A DNA stretch of 64,000 bases from assembly GCA_965237965.1 (NCBI GenBank), contig CBDEGT010000001.1, positions 806,001 to 870,000 on the forward strand, written 5' to 3'. Of this stretch, positions 35,467 to 44,632 are shown in pieces. The notes beneath the pieces were generated by a model, which searched no databases, was not told the origin of the DNA, and worked only from the letters and a program-made list of their open reading frames with translations. The first letter of the stretch is position 1. Each line of letters begins with the position of its first letter. The stretch is from UBA2988 sp965237965 (GTDB lineage: Bacteria; Gemmatimonadota; Gemmatimonadetes; Longimicrobiales; Gaopeijiaceae). Position numbers and translations under genes: made by a program.

Positions 35467-36219
35467 ATGAACTCCATACCGTCTCCCGCTGCGCGGGTGA
35501 CTGCGCTCGATCCTCTCGACCGGAAGGGCCGCCGCGTCCGCGTGATTCTGGACCAGGGCGATCCGCTGGAGCTCGCGCTCGAGGTGGTGGAGCGCGCGGG
35601 GCTCGGCGCCAGCGACCCGGTGGACGAAGCATTACGCGCCCGCCTCTGCGACGATGACTTGCGCTGGCGCACGCGCGAGGTCGCACTCGCCCACCTGGCC
35701 CGGCGGCCGCGCAGTCGGGAGGAGACTCGCCGGCGGCTCCGGGCAAAAAACTTTCCCGCCCCGGTAATCGAGGCTTGCCTGGACGAGCTCGTCGCCGAAG
35801 CACTGCTCGACGACGACGCGTTCGCCGACGCGCTGATCCGGGAGCGGCTGAGGCGGACGCCACGGGGACCCGCGCTGATCCGCAACGAGCTGTGCCGACG
35901 CGGTCTGACCCCAAGCGCGGCGGCTGCGGCCGTCACGCGCGGTCTCCAAGGGACGGGCACGAGCGACGAGGCACTGGCGGTCGAGGTAGCCCTGCGCTGG
36001 TTGAAGGGACGAGGCGAGCGGAATCGAGGGGCGCTCGCCGGCGGCGATCGACCGGCGCGAGCGCGCGGCAGCGTCCGACGATTGGGACATGCGTCGCCTC
36101 GTGCCGCTGCCGTCCACCGGCTATCGACCTTTCTGCGCACACGCGGATTCGGCGCCGAAGCGGTGCGCGCTGGTGTCTCGGCGGCAGAGGCAGCAGCCCG
36201 GGCGGACCCGCGCGCCTAG
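35467..36219 (+). CDS. recX: RecX family regulatory protein
   Basis: The protein is 250 aa from ATG 35467. It shows the three-helix RecX repeats: LAHLARRPRSREETRRRLR, EACLDELVAEALLDDDAFADALIRE, and a C-terminal STFLRTRGFGAEAVRAGV. The middle, around residues 150-200, is Ala/Arg-rich. RecX modulates RecA filaments. Its position after imuB-DUF6504 ties it to DNA damage tolerance. No recA is nearby. A 15-base GC hairpin follows the stop. Confidence 0.85.
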   Translation: MNSIPSPAARVTALDPLDRKGRRVRVILDQGDPLELALEVVERAGLGASDPVDEALRARLCDDDLRWRTREVALAHLARRPRSREETRRRLRAKNFPAPVIEACLDELVAEALLDDDAFADALIRERLRRTPRGPALIRNELCRRGLTPSAAAAAVTRGLQGTGTSDEALAVEVALRWLKGRGERNRGALAGGDRPARARGSVRRLGHASPRAAAVHRLSTFLRTRGFGAEAVRAGVSAAEAAARADPRA

Positions 36220-36222
36220 CGC

Positions 36223-36237
36223 CGGAGCGAAGCTCCG
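36223..36237 (+). terminator. Short hairpin after recX
   Basis: CGGAGC-GAA-GCTCCG begins 4 nt after the recX stop. The stem is only 6 bp and there is no strong T-run (only CTTG follows), so termination is a guess. The next gene starts 56 nt further on. Confidence 0.25.
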
Positions 36238-36292
36238 CTTGCTCGTCGGTCTACCGACTTGTTCGGCGGCAGCGCGGCACGGATGATTGCGC

Positions 36293-36784
36293 ATGGCCCC
36301 CCACACTAGATCGGCCGTGGCGCTGGTGCTCGCCGTCCTCGGCTGCACCGGGCCCGAAACCGCCGCGATTCCGATCCTCTGTTCCGAGATCGCTCCGACC
36401 GAGCCCGGCGCGTCCCCGATCGCCGCGGGCGACCCGCTCGAGCTGGTCGTTGTGTTCGACTCCGTTCCCGCCGGCCCCGGCGGGGTCCGCCTGCGCGTGG
36501 ACGGACTCGCACAGCCGGGGCTGGTCCACTTCACCGCACCCCCACCCACCGCCGCCGCTGCAGGAATGACGTTGGACGTACCGGCGCGGTACCACGGCTG
36601 CGCTGCGGGTGCTCCCTTCGGCTTCGAGCTACGTGCGCCCCATCCGCCGGGGAGCAAGGCATGGGTGCGCGTGTCCACAGACCGGGTGGTGCGACTGCGC
36701 GTCCACGCCGGCGCTCACGCGGCCGATCCGGTGGTCGCTGCACCCGGTGAATCCGCGCTTGGTGCCTGGGACGCCGGTACGTGA
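36293..36784 (+). CDS. Hypothetical lipoprotein
   Basis: The protein is 163 aa. A signal peptide (TRSAVALVLAVLGC) ends in the lipobox VLGC, so it should be anchored in an outer leaflet. The mature part is beta-rich and Pro/Ala/Gly-rich, with LELVVVFDSVPAGPGGVRLR and WVRVSTDRVVRLRVH. I recognise no family. I took ATG 36293. A TTG two codons earlier is in frame. The stop overlaps by GTGA the start of the next, apparently frameshifted, membrane gene, so the two are likely co-expressed. Confidence 0.6.
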   Translation: MAPHTRSAVALVLAVLGCTGPETAAIPILCSEIAPTEPGASPIAAGDPLELVVVFDSVPAGPGGVRLRVDGLAQPGLVHFTAPPPTAAAAGMTLDVPARYHGCAAGAPFGFELRAPHPPGSKAWVRVSTDRVVRLRVHAGAHAADPVVAAPGESALGAWDAGT

Positions 36785-37279
36785 GCGATGCGCGCGAGCC
36801 CAAGGCGTCGCCGGCCGCTCGACGCTCGCGAACGACCGGAGCCGCCGTGGTCGTGGCGATCGCCTGGGCCGGTGCTCTCGCGCTGCTGGCCGCCCTTGTG
36901 GGTCCGATCCCCGATTTCGGGTCCGGGACGAATGTTCGTCGCCTGGTCGGTGCCGGCGCTCGCCCTCACGCTCTTCACGTCGTGGTGGCTCGGGCAGCTC
37001 ACGCTCGTTCGGCTGCGCCCGAGCCGCGCGCTCATGGGAGCGGTGATCGGGCTCTGGGCGAGCGCGACCGTGATCACGCTCGCCGGGGCCGGCGCGGAAT
37101 GGGCGCTCGACGGCTTCATCCTACGACGACCGCTTCAGCGCGCCGTTGGTATCGGCATCGTGTGGCTGCCGGGTCTCTTCGGCCTCACGCTCTCCGTCGC
37201 CGGGCTCGCCGCCGCGCTCGAGGCGCGCTACCGGATTGCCCACGGGGAGGCTGCGGAACTCGGCCCTACCGGTCCCTGA
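36781..37279 (+). pseudogene. Four-helix membrane protein, probably frameshifted
   Basis: Starting at GTG 36781 (coupled to the lipoprotein stop) the frame encodes a membrane helix (GAAVVVAIAWAGALALLAAL) and then turns into Arg-rich nonsense after about 36930. The frame one base over continues with three more hydrophobic helices (MFVAWSVPALALTLF, AVIGLWASATVITLAGAGA, GIVWLPGLFGLTLSVAGLAA) and stops at 37279. The simplest reading is one four-helix protein with a single-base indel near 36915-36935. Two separate overlapping genes, the second from ATG 36932, is the alternative. No family is recognised. Confidence 0.5.
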
Positions 37280-37485
37280 GCTCCCGCAGCCAGGGCCGAG
37301 TCGGCTCCGGTCGCAGTCTCGTCCTCGCGCTAACCCTTCACGCGCGCGAAGCCGAGTGCGAGCCCCCTGGTAGCGCGTGCTCGCCCCGGCCCCGCGCGGC
37401 TGTTACCCTGGCGTCTAGGCCCAGCGGGGATTATGGAAAAGGCGTCCGCTGTGCGCCGGCAGGCCGACCCTGCAGGGACTCCGCT

Positions 37486-39874
37486 GTGAGCCATCCACCG
37501 CCCGCTTTCGTACGGCTGCCGTTCGTCGGCCGCGGCGAAGATCTGGCTCAGCTGCGCGCGGCTCTCGCGCAGGCTCGGGCCGGGCGGGGCGGGGCCATCT
37601 TCCTGACCGGCGAGGGAGGGGTCGGCAAGAGCCGACTCGCCCTGATGCTGGCCGACGAGGCGCGCCGTCAAGAGTGGACGGTCGCAGTCGGACGGGCCTA
37701 CACGGTCGAGGCAGGCGTCCCGTACGCTCTCTTCTCGGACGCGCTGCTCCCCACCCTGCAAGACCTGGAGCGTGAGACGCTCTCCGTGCTCACGCGCGGC
37801 GCGGAATCCGAGCTGGAGGTGCTCTTCCCGCTGCTCCGCACCGGCGGGGTGCCACACGTCGGCGAGCGCGAGTCGGCCGGTCGGGACGCCGACACGAACC
37901 TCCGGCTGTACTGGACCTTCGCGCAGTTCCTGAAGGCGCTAGCCGCGCGGCGTCCGCTGCTGGTCGTGCTGGACGATCTCCACTGGGCCGACGCCTCGTC
38001 GCTCGAGCTTCTCCACTTCACGGCTCGCCACCTCGCCGACAGCAAGATCCTCCTCCTCGGCACGATCAACGAGGGCGAGCGGCTCGCCCACCCGACCCTG
38101 CTCGGCGTCGAACAATCGCTGCAGGGGCTTGGAGTGGCTACCAACCATCGCCTGCTCCCACTCACCCACGCCGACACCGACGAGCTCGTGCGAAGGGACG
38201 CGTTCGCGCTACGAGACGCTCCGGTCGGTCTGCGCCCCGCTGCCCGAGGCCGAATTGGTGGAAGCACTCGAGGAGCTCACCCGCCACAATCTGCTCGGCG
38301 AAAGCGCGGGTGACGGCGACCCCATGTACGAATTCCAGCACCCCATGGTGCGCAAGATCGTGGTGGGTGAGATCGGACTCGCGCGGCAACGACTCCTGCA
38401 TGGTCGCATTGCACTCGCGCTCGAGCGCGCGTACGGCGCTCGCGCTGAGGAGCACGTGGAGGAACTGGCCCTCCATTTCACACACGGAGCAGTCGAGAAC
38501 GGCGCGGACAAGGCGGTGCGCTACCTGGCCGCTGCCGGGCGAAGCGCGCTCGCCCGCTTTGCGAACCGCGAAGCGTCGAGCCACCTGGGCGCGGCGCTCG
38601 ATCGGTTGAACGAGACGGACTCGAGCCTGGTCGCGGCCGGGGACGCGATCGACCGGTTCGGCCTGATGGAGGACCTGGCGCGCGCGCGGCAGCGATTGGG
38701 CGACTACGAGGAGGCGATCGCGCTGTGGAAGGAGGCACGGGATGACGCCGCCCGACGCGGGGACGCGCTGGGGGTGGCGTCGATGGAACGTCGCATCGGG
38801 CTCTCGCACTTCTGGGCCGGCCGGCGCGCGGACGCGCTCGCCAGCCTCGAGGCTGCGGCCGGCTCGGCGGGCGGAGACGTGCGCTTGCTCGGCCAGATCC
38901 GGATGGCGCGTGGTGTCTGCCTCTCCATGGTCGGCCGGGGGGACGACGCGCGCGCCGAGCTCGCGGAGGCGCTCTCCGTGGCGGAACAGAGCGGTGACCT
39001 CTCGCTGCTTTCCAAGGTGCATCATGCGCTGCTCATGTTCCATGCCTGGGGAGGCGCGGCGACCGAGGCGTGGACGCTGGCCGGCGCGGACGACCCGGAG
39101 AGCGCGCGCGACGTTCACTCGGTGATTCCCGCACATACCGGGATGGCGTCCTACCACCTCGCGGCGGGCGACCTGGAACAGGCGGTCCGGATCGGCGAGG
39201 AAGGGCTGGCGATCGCCGATCGCACCGGATACCGGATCTGGGCGATCCACCGACTTCTCGCGGTGCTCGGCGAGGCTCACCTGCGCCGTCGTGACCTGGA
39301 GGCGGCACGTCGCACGGGCGAGCGGCTCAAGCGTGAAGCCGAACCCATCGGCCACGTCCTGGGGATGGCGTGGGCCGAGGCGTGCGAGGCGTTGCTCGCG
39401 TGGTTGGAAGGCGATCCGGAGCGGGGAGCCGAGCAGATGCGTCGCGCAGCCGAGCGGCTCGAAACCATCCCGTTCGTTCCCGACGCCGTCCGTATCCGCC
39501 GCCAGCTCGCTGGAAGGCTTGCAGAAATCGGAGATCGCGAAGGCGCGCTGCGCGAGCTCCGGCGCGTACACGAGATCCTGCTCACGCTGGGAGCCCAGGA
39601 CGAGTTGCGCCGCGCGCGCGTGCAGTTCCACGAATTGGAGGCCCGCCCACCGGTACGGCCGAGTGGACCCGGAGTCGAGGGGCTGACCGGCCGCGAGCTC
39701 GAAATCATCCGGCTGATCGCAGTCCGGCGCTCGAACAAGGCGATCGCGCAGGCGCTCGGCATCTCGCCGCGCACGGTCACCACCCACCTTTCGAACATCT
39801 ACCAGAAGCTCGCCATCTCGTCGCGTGGAGAACTGGCCGACCTGGCCCCCGACCTCCTGGCCGCCGACCGCTGA
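37486..39874 (+). pseudogene. LuxR-type AAA ATPase transcriptional regulator with internal deletion and frameshift
   Basis: From GTG 37486 the N-terminal ATPase has Walker A TGEGGVGKSRLAL and Walker B LLVVLDDLHWADASSLELL, running to about 38190. The C-terminal part continues in the next frame: a winged-helix tail (RYETLRSVCAPLPEAELVEA, YEFQHPMVRKIV), a TPR-like array, and a GerE/LuxR HTH (LTGRELEIIRLIAVRRSNKA, GISPRTVTTHLSNIYQKL) ending at 39874. Comparison with the family layout suggests roughly 70-100 residues (the GNPFF-type segment and the start of the winged helix) are missing at 38188-38198. I infer loss of function unless the sequence is in error. Confidence 0.75.
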
Positions 39875-40053
39875 AGCGCCCTGCGACAAGCCCGAGCCGG
39901 TGATGCCCGCGACGGGCGGTGGTCGTCGGGGCGATCCTCCCCTAAGATTTCGGCCCGGCGCGCACGCGGCGCACGCAGATCCGCGCGCCACATCGAGCCG
40001 GACCCGGACCGGCGCCGCCAGCAGCGCGCCGGCCGCCAACCCCGGATCCAGGG

Positions 40054-41568
40054 ATGACCGAACAGCTCCTCCGCGACGTCCTGTCCAGCCGCGTCTATGA
40101 TGTGGCACGGCAGACCCCGCTCGAGGAGGGAACGCTCCTCTCGAGGCGGCTCGGAAACACCGTCCTTCTAAAGCGCGAGGATCTACAGCCGGTCTTTAGC
40201 TTCAAGCTCCGGGGTGCGTACAACCGCATCGCCCAGTTGTCCGACGACGAGCGCGCCCGTGGCGTGATCGCGGCGAGCGCGGGGAATCACGCGCAGGGCG
40301 TGGCATACTCCGCACGCCGCCTCGGCATCCGATCCGTCATCGTGATGCCCAGCACGACCCCTCATATCAAGGTGGACGCGGTCCGCGCGCTCGGCGCCGA
40401 GGTCGTGCTCGCCGGCGACACGTATCCCGAGGCGAACGCCCATTGCGACACGCTCGCGGCCTCCTCCGGCCTCATCCCAATCCATCCTTTCGACGACGCA
40501 TTGGTGATCGCGGGCCAGGGGACGGTGGCCGACGAGCTGCTTCGGGACGCGGGCGATGCACCGGACGCGGTCTTCGTGCCCGTGGGGGGCGGAGGATTGA
40601 TCGCGGGCATCGCGGGCTACCTCAAACAGGTGGCACCCAGCGTGAAGGTGATCGGCGTCGAACCGTTCGAGGCGGACGCGATGTATCGCTCGCTCGCGGC
40701 GGGCCGGAGGGTGCGCCTCGAAACCGTGGGAATTTTCGCGGACGGAGTGGCCGTCCAGGAGGTGGGAGAGCTGACCTTTGCCATCGCCCAGACCAGCGTA
40801 GACTCCATCGTGCGGGTCACCAATGACGAGATCTGCGCCGCGATCAAGGACGTATTCGAGGACACACGCTCCGTCATGGAGCCGGCAGGCGCATTGAGCG
40901 TGGCTGGGCTCAAGCGATGGGTCGAAGAGATTGGCACCCGCAACCAGAAACTGGTCGCGATCCTGAGCGGTGCGAACATGAACTTCGATCGTCTGCGCTT
41001 CGTCGCCGAGCGGGCGGAGCTGGGCGAGGCGCGCGAAGCGATCTACGCGGTCACCATCCCGGAACGACAGGGTTCATTCCGCGAGTTCTGCGCGACCATC
41101 GGACGACGCGTGGTCACCGAGTTCAACTATCGGCTGAGCGGACGCGAGGAGGCACACATCTTCGTCGGCGTCCGGGTCGAGTCGCGGGAAGATGCGACCT
41201 CGCTGGCGGTCCGGCTCGAAGACGCCGGCTACCGCACGGTCGACATGTCGGGCAACGAGATGGCGAAGCTGCACGTTCGCCACATGGTGGGTGGCCCGCC
41301 ACCGGACGAAGTACGACACGAGGTAGCCTGCCACTTCGAGTTTCCCGAGCGTCCGGGCGCGCTCCTACGGTTCCTCGACACTCTGGGCGGCCGCTGGAAC
41401 ATCTCACTCTTCCATTACCGCAACCATGGAGCGGACTTCGGGAGAGTGCTCGCCGGCTTCGAGGTACCCGAAGCGGAGCGCGATCAGTTCCAGGCCTTCC
41501 TGGAGAGCCTAGGATACCCGTACGTGTACGAGTCCGACGATCCCGCGTACCGCCTCTTCCTGAGCTGA
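40054..41568 (+). CDS. ilvA: Threonine ammonia-lyase, biosynthetic
   Basis: This PLP enzyme converts threonine to 2-oxobutyrate for isoleucine synthesis. The protein is 504 aa. PLP Lys51 is in FSFKLRGAYN, with ASAGNHAQGVAYSA and the phosphate-binding VPVGGGGLIAGIAGYL. The C-terminal 180 residues hold two ACT-like regulatory domains (AIYAVTIPERQGSFREFCAT and a later ACHFEFPERPGALLRFLDTL), so feedback inhibition by isoleucine is expected. The length matches the biosynthetic rather than the catabolic form. It stands alone. Confidence 0.95.
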   Translation: MTEQLLRDVLSSRVYDVARQTPLEEGTLLSRRLGNTVLLKREDLQPVFSFKLRGAYNRIAQLSDDERARGVIAASAGNHAQGVAYSARRLGIRSVIVMPSTTPHIKVDAVRALGAEVVLAGDTYPEANAHCDTLAASSGLIPIHPFDDALVIAGQGTVADELLRDAGDAPDAVFVPVGGGGLIAGIAGYLKQVAPSVKVIGVEPFEADAMYRSLAAGRRVRLETVGIFADGVAVQEVGELTFAIAQTSVDSIVRVTNDEICAAIKDVFEDTRSVMEPAGALSVAGLKRWVEEIGTRNQKLVAILSGANMNFDRLRFVAERAELGEAREAIYAVTIPERQGSFREFCATIGRRVVTEFNYRLSGREEAHIFVGVRVESREDATSLAVRLEDAGYRTVDMSGNEMAKLHVRHMVGGPPPDEVRHEVACHFEFPERPGALLRFLDTLGGRWNISLFHYRNHGADFGRVLAGFEVPEAERDQFQAFLESLGYPYVYESDDPAYRLFLS

Positions 41569-41618
41569 GTCGGAGAGAACTCGACGCCTGTTTTCGAGGC
41601 CCTCCGGTACGGGCGTGG

Positions 41619-42041
41619 TCAACCCGGGCGGAACCGACCCACACCCTCCCCCTCCGCGGCAGCGGCGAGCGCGGCGTTCGTAGTCGCCAGCGAAACCCCC
41701 AGCCGGTTGGAGAGCTCGAGATACGCAGCATCGTAGGCGGACAGGTGGTGCGCCCGCGCCAACCGCCGGATGTCGCCGAAGGCGGCCCTCCTCGATCCCG
41801 GCTCCACGGTGATCGGAAGCGCTAGCAGCGTCTCGATGAAGCGCTGTCCCCCCGGAGGGGCAAGCCGGCCGCGCCGCTCTGCAACCAGGAGACCATTCGA
41901 GACCTCGAGCGTCCAGAGCGCGGGGACCACCGCCTCGGATTCACGGAGTGCCTCGAGCACCTCCAGCACGTAGTGACCGCCCTTGTCCTGGAAGCACCAG
42001 GCCAACGCGATCGAGGCGTCGAGCACGAAATTCAACGCCAC
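41619..42041 (-). CDS. PIN-domain toxin (VapC-like)
   Basis: The protein is 140 aa from GTG 42041. Conserved acidic residues are Asp8 (FVLDASIALAW), Glu in ALWTLEVSNGLL and Asp in HLSAYDAAYLELS, which form the Mg-dependent RNase site. The usual fourth acidic residue in LATxD is Asn here (LATTNAAL), so activity may be altered. It overlaps the antitoxin gene by 10 nt. VapC toxins cleave tRNA or rRNA. The target here is unknown. Confidence 0.88.
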   Translation of the reverse strand: MALNFVLDASIALAWCFQDKGGHYVLEVLEALRESEAVVPALWTLEVSNGLLVAERRGRLAPPGGQRFIETLLALPITVEPGSRRAAFGDIRRLARAHHLSAYDAAYLELSNRLGVSLATTNAALAAAAEGEGVGRFRPG

Positions 42042-42274
42042 CCCTCTTCGATCAGGTCGCGGACCTCGAGTCCGGGACCGAGCGAATGCCCGGTTCGCAG
42101 GGCTCGGATCGCCTCGACCGCCTGAGCTGCGGTCCGGCCGGGCGCGCCAGGCATCGGCACGAGCTGCGCCACCGGCCGGCCGTGGCGGGTAACGACGATG
42201 CGCTCTCCCTTCTCCGCCCGGCTCAGAAGTTCGGCAAGGCGGGTCTTCGCCTCGTACGCCCCGATCTCGGCCAT
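42032..42274 (-). CDS. Phd/YefM-type antitoxin
   Basis: The protein is 80 aa. The N-terminus GAYEAKTRLAELLSRAEKGE, followed by IVVTRHGRPVAQLVPMP, is the DNA-binding dimer fold of Phd/YefM antitoxins. The C-terminal tail (GLEVRDLIEEGWR) would wrap the toxin. Its start is 9 nt from a perfect 22-bp palindrome, a good candidate for its own operator. The PIN toxin follows with a 10-nt overlap. Confidence 0.9.
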   Translation of the reverse strand: MAEIGAYEAKTRLAELLSRAEKGERIVVTRHGRPVAQLVPMPGAPGRTAAQAVEAIRALRTGHSLGPGLEVRDLIEEGWR

Positions 42275-42283
42275 CGGACACCC

Positions 42284-42338
42284 CCGGCATCCTCTTGATT
42301 AGACTAGTCTACGACCAGTCTAATCAAGAGGATGCCGG
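42284..42338 (-). promoter_or_regulatory. Perfect 22-bp inverted repeat upstream of the toxin-antitoxin operon
   Basis: Arms 42284-42305 and 42317-42338 are exact complements with an 11-nt centre. On the minus strand it carries TTGATT and, 18 nt on, TCTAAT, a plausible -35/-10 pair inside the palindrome. It also includes the inner palindrome AGACTAGTCT. It ends 9 nt before the antitoxin ATG and touches its GGGGG ribosome-binding stretch. I read it as an autoregulatory operator/promoter. If transcribed, it would also form a strong hairpin that hides the start. No T-run follows, so a terminator is less likely. Confidence 0.65.
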
Positions 42339-42452
42339 TTTGAAAGAGTCCAGCCATCAGGGGGGGGACGGCGGATCCAAGATGTTCGGTATGAGACGCT
42401 GGGTGGCGCTCCCGCGTACCGGCTCTCCCCCAAGGGAGGCACGATCGTCACC

Positions 42453-44463
42453 TCACGGCGTGATCGGACTCGTCACGGTCCGGACTCCGTCACTGCACAG
42501 AACCGTCAGGCGGGCGCCCACGGACCCCGCCATGTCGAGCGACGATCCGCGCGATACGCCCAACACGGCGCCCGTGCCGCCGTCGAGCACGACGATACCG
42601 CGGGCGGCCCCGTCTCCGCACGTTACGCGAGTGGTCCCGTTCACCTCGACTGTGCGTGCGGTGGGTGCGGGCGTCGGGGTCGCGGACCGCTCAACGCGTG
42701 CACTCCCCCGTGGGCCGCTCACGTCGATCGCGGCCAGCTCCTCCTCCAACGCGTCCGTCAGTGGGAGCGCGAACAGGAACGGGCGTGTCCCGGACGTGTG
42801 GCCAAGCTCGGCAGGACCGAAACCGTAGCTGAACAGCACGCCGCCCCGCGCATCGCGGCCCGTCAACCGGTAGTCACCCGAGCGTTCGGGGAAGGTGGGA
42901 CGACCCTCGAGCGCGAACACCGGCTGGAGCACGACCTCCTGTGCTCTGATCGCTCCCCTGACGACCAGCACGCGTCGGCGCGCCACCTCGGGTTCGGGTG
43001 ATGCGACGAGCCCCGTCCCACGGAACGCGAGCACGCCCCTATAGGTGTATTCGCTCGACCACGCCGGATCGCAGTAGCCCATCACGTCGCCCGTCTCTGC
43101 ACCCACCGTGAAAGCGCTCGTCGCGCGACCGTCAGCCCAGGCGCGTACGTCGTGTCCGAACCGGCCGATGGTACCGCCGGGGAACGGGAACTCCGGATCG
43201 AGACCCTCGATCGTGCCACAGGGCGAGTGGAGCCGCCCGAAATTATGCCCGAGCTCGTGGGCAAACAGGTCTGGCGCCCGCCACGGGTCGTTGAACCACC
43301 CTATCTGGACGGCGACCGCGCTGCGTGTGCCCGCACCGACGGCTCCCCCGGAGCTCGGGATGAAACCGGAGCCGCCAAACTCCGTGAAGGTGAACCCCGC
43401 CGGTGGCTGCACGAGGCCGAACCAGTGAGCCTCCGGGTCCGATGGATCCGCCACGCGCGCCAAATCGAGGTCCTCCAGCACCTCATCCCAGAACGAGGCC
43501 TCCCCGCCCGAAGGAGGGGTGCCGAAGCTGGCCGAAGTGACCAGGGGAGAGCCAATCGTCAGGGATACCTGGCCAAGCGGGTGCACGCCCTGGAGCGTAA
43601 GCGAGTACTCGGGGAAAATCGCCCTCGGTGATCGTCGCGGCGTGATTCTCGTGCGCAGCCAGGACGATGGGCACGAAGCGAACCTTGAGTGCTGGCACGG
43701 AAACCGTACTCACGGGAACCGACCCCGTGCCGGGAAACAGGTTGTTCGAGCGATCGCTGTCACCCGTGATCTGCCTCGGGTCCACCTCCACCTGCCAGCG
43801 GAGACCCTCGCTGAAGACGGCAGCGGGAAGAAGCAGCTGTGCGCTCGGTTGCTCGTAGCTCGCCTGGGTGCCGGGCGGGGCACGGGTGAGCACGGTGTCG
43901 GCATAAACGACGGTGCCGGAGGGATCGAGCAAACGCAGGGCGACTTCCACCGCCGAGTTACCGGGGTCAGCCGGACCGACGAGCACGTTGGCCACGACCG
44001 CATTCCCGGCAAGCACGATCGGAATCGAGCCGTCGGCGCTCTGGACCCCCTGGGTGAGCTGCGCGCCCAGGATCGCGAAGTCGTTCGAGGGCGTGTCCAG
44101 GACGCGCAGAATGCCGAAGTCCGACTTGCCCTCGCTCGTCGCGGTGATCACGAACCGGCCCGCGCCCACCCCGGTGACCCGTCCATCCGAAGTGACCGGT
44201 GCCTGAACCGGATCGGACGAGGTCCACGTGGCCGGCCGCCCGGAGAGAAGCTGGCCCGCTCCGTCGCGGACGCTTGCGGTGAACTGCGCGCTACCCAGGA
44301 TTTCCACCTCCTGGGAGTCCGGCTCCACGAGCACCGCGGCGACGGCCGCCGGCGTCTGCGTCTGCGTCGGTGGCCCGGTGGCTTCCTTGCCGCAGGCCGC
44401 GGCGAGCGCGAGGGTCGGCGTCAGCCAGCGGCGGGCGGCACGAAGGGTCACCGATCGGATCAT
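42453..44463 (-). pseudogene. Metzincin-type metalloprotease lipoprotein, split by a one-base frameshift
   Basis: The N-half from ATG 44463 has a lipoprotein signal (LTPTLALAAAC). A bacterial Ig-like (BIG2) stretch follows (QEVEILGSAQFTASVRDGAG). It leaves frame at the GGGG/AAAA homopolymer 43611-43618. The other frame resumes EYSLTLQGVHPLGQVSLTIG and carries the zinc site HELGHNFGRLH and a Met-turn GDVMGYC. Dropping one base of the four-G run joins the halves perfectly, giving about 670 aa. The fault may be a sequencing error or a recent mutation. The substrate is unknown. Confidence 0.78.
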
Positions 44464-44574
44464 CGGCTCCCGCGCCCGGGAGGGGGTCGGCGCATGCGAC
44501 ATGATAGAGGAAGCCGCCCCGACCGCAATCTCGCATGTCGGAATTCCGCACTGGTCTCCGGACCCCGCTCGGCC

Positions 44575-44582
44575 TATCTTCG
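44575..44582 (+). promoter_or_regulatory. Possible -10 element before dnaE2
   Basis: TATCTTCG lies 50 nt before the GTG of dnaE2 and is identical to the octamer before imuB. Immediately downstream, 44586-44602 carries CCGAA-N6-CCGAA in an AT-rich island. Such a site could be where a damage-responsive regulator acts, but this is inference from two occurrences. Confidence 0.3.
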
Positions 44583-44632
44583 TTACCGAATAAAAACCGA
44601 AAATAACCGGCGGACGTGGCTCCGACTTACCT

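Noticed and set aside
38162..40108. 648-codon minus-strand frame opposite the LuxR-type regulator
   Set aside because: High-GC antisense frames are commonly open; the plus strand has clear TPR and LuxR HTH motifs.
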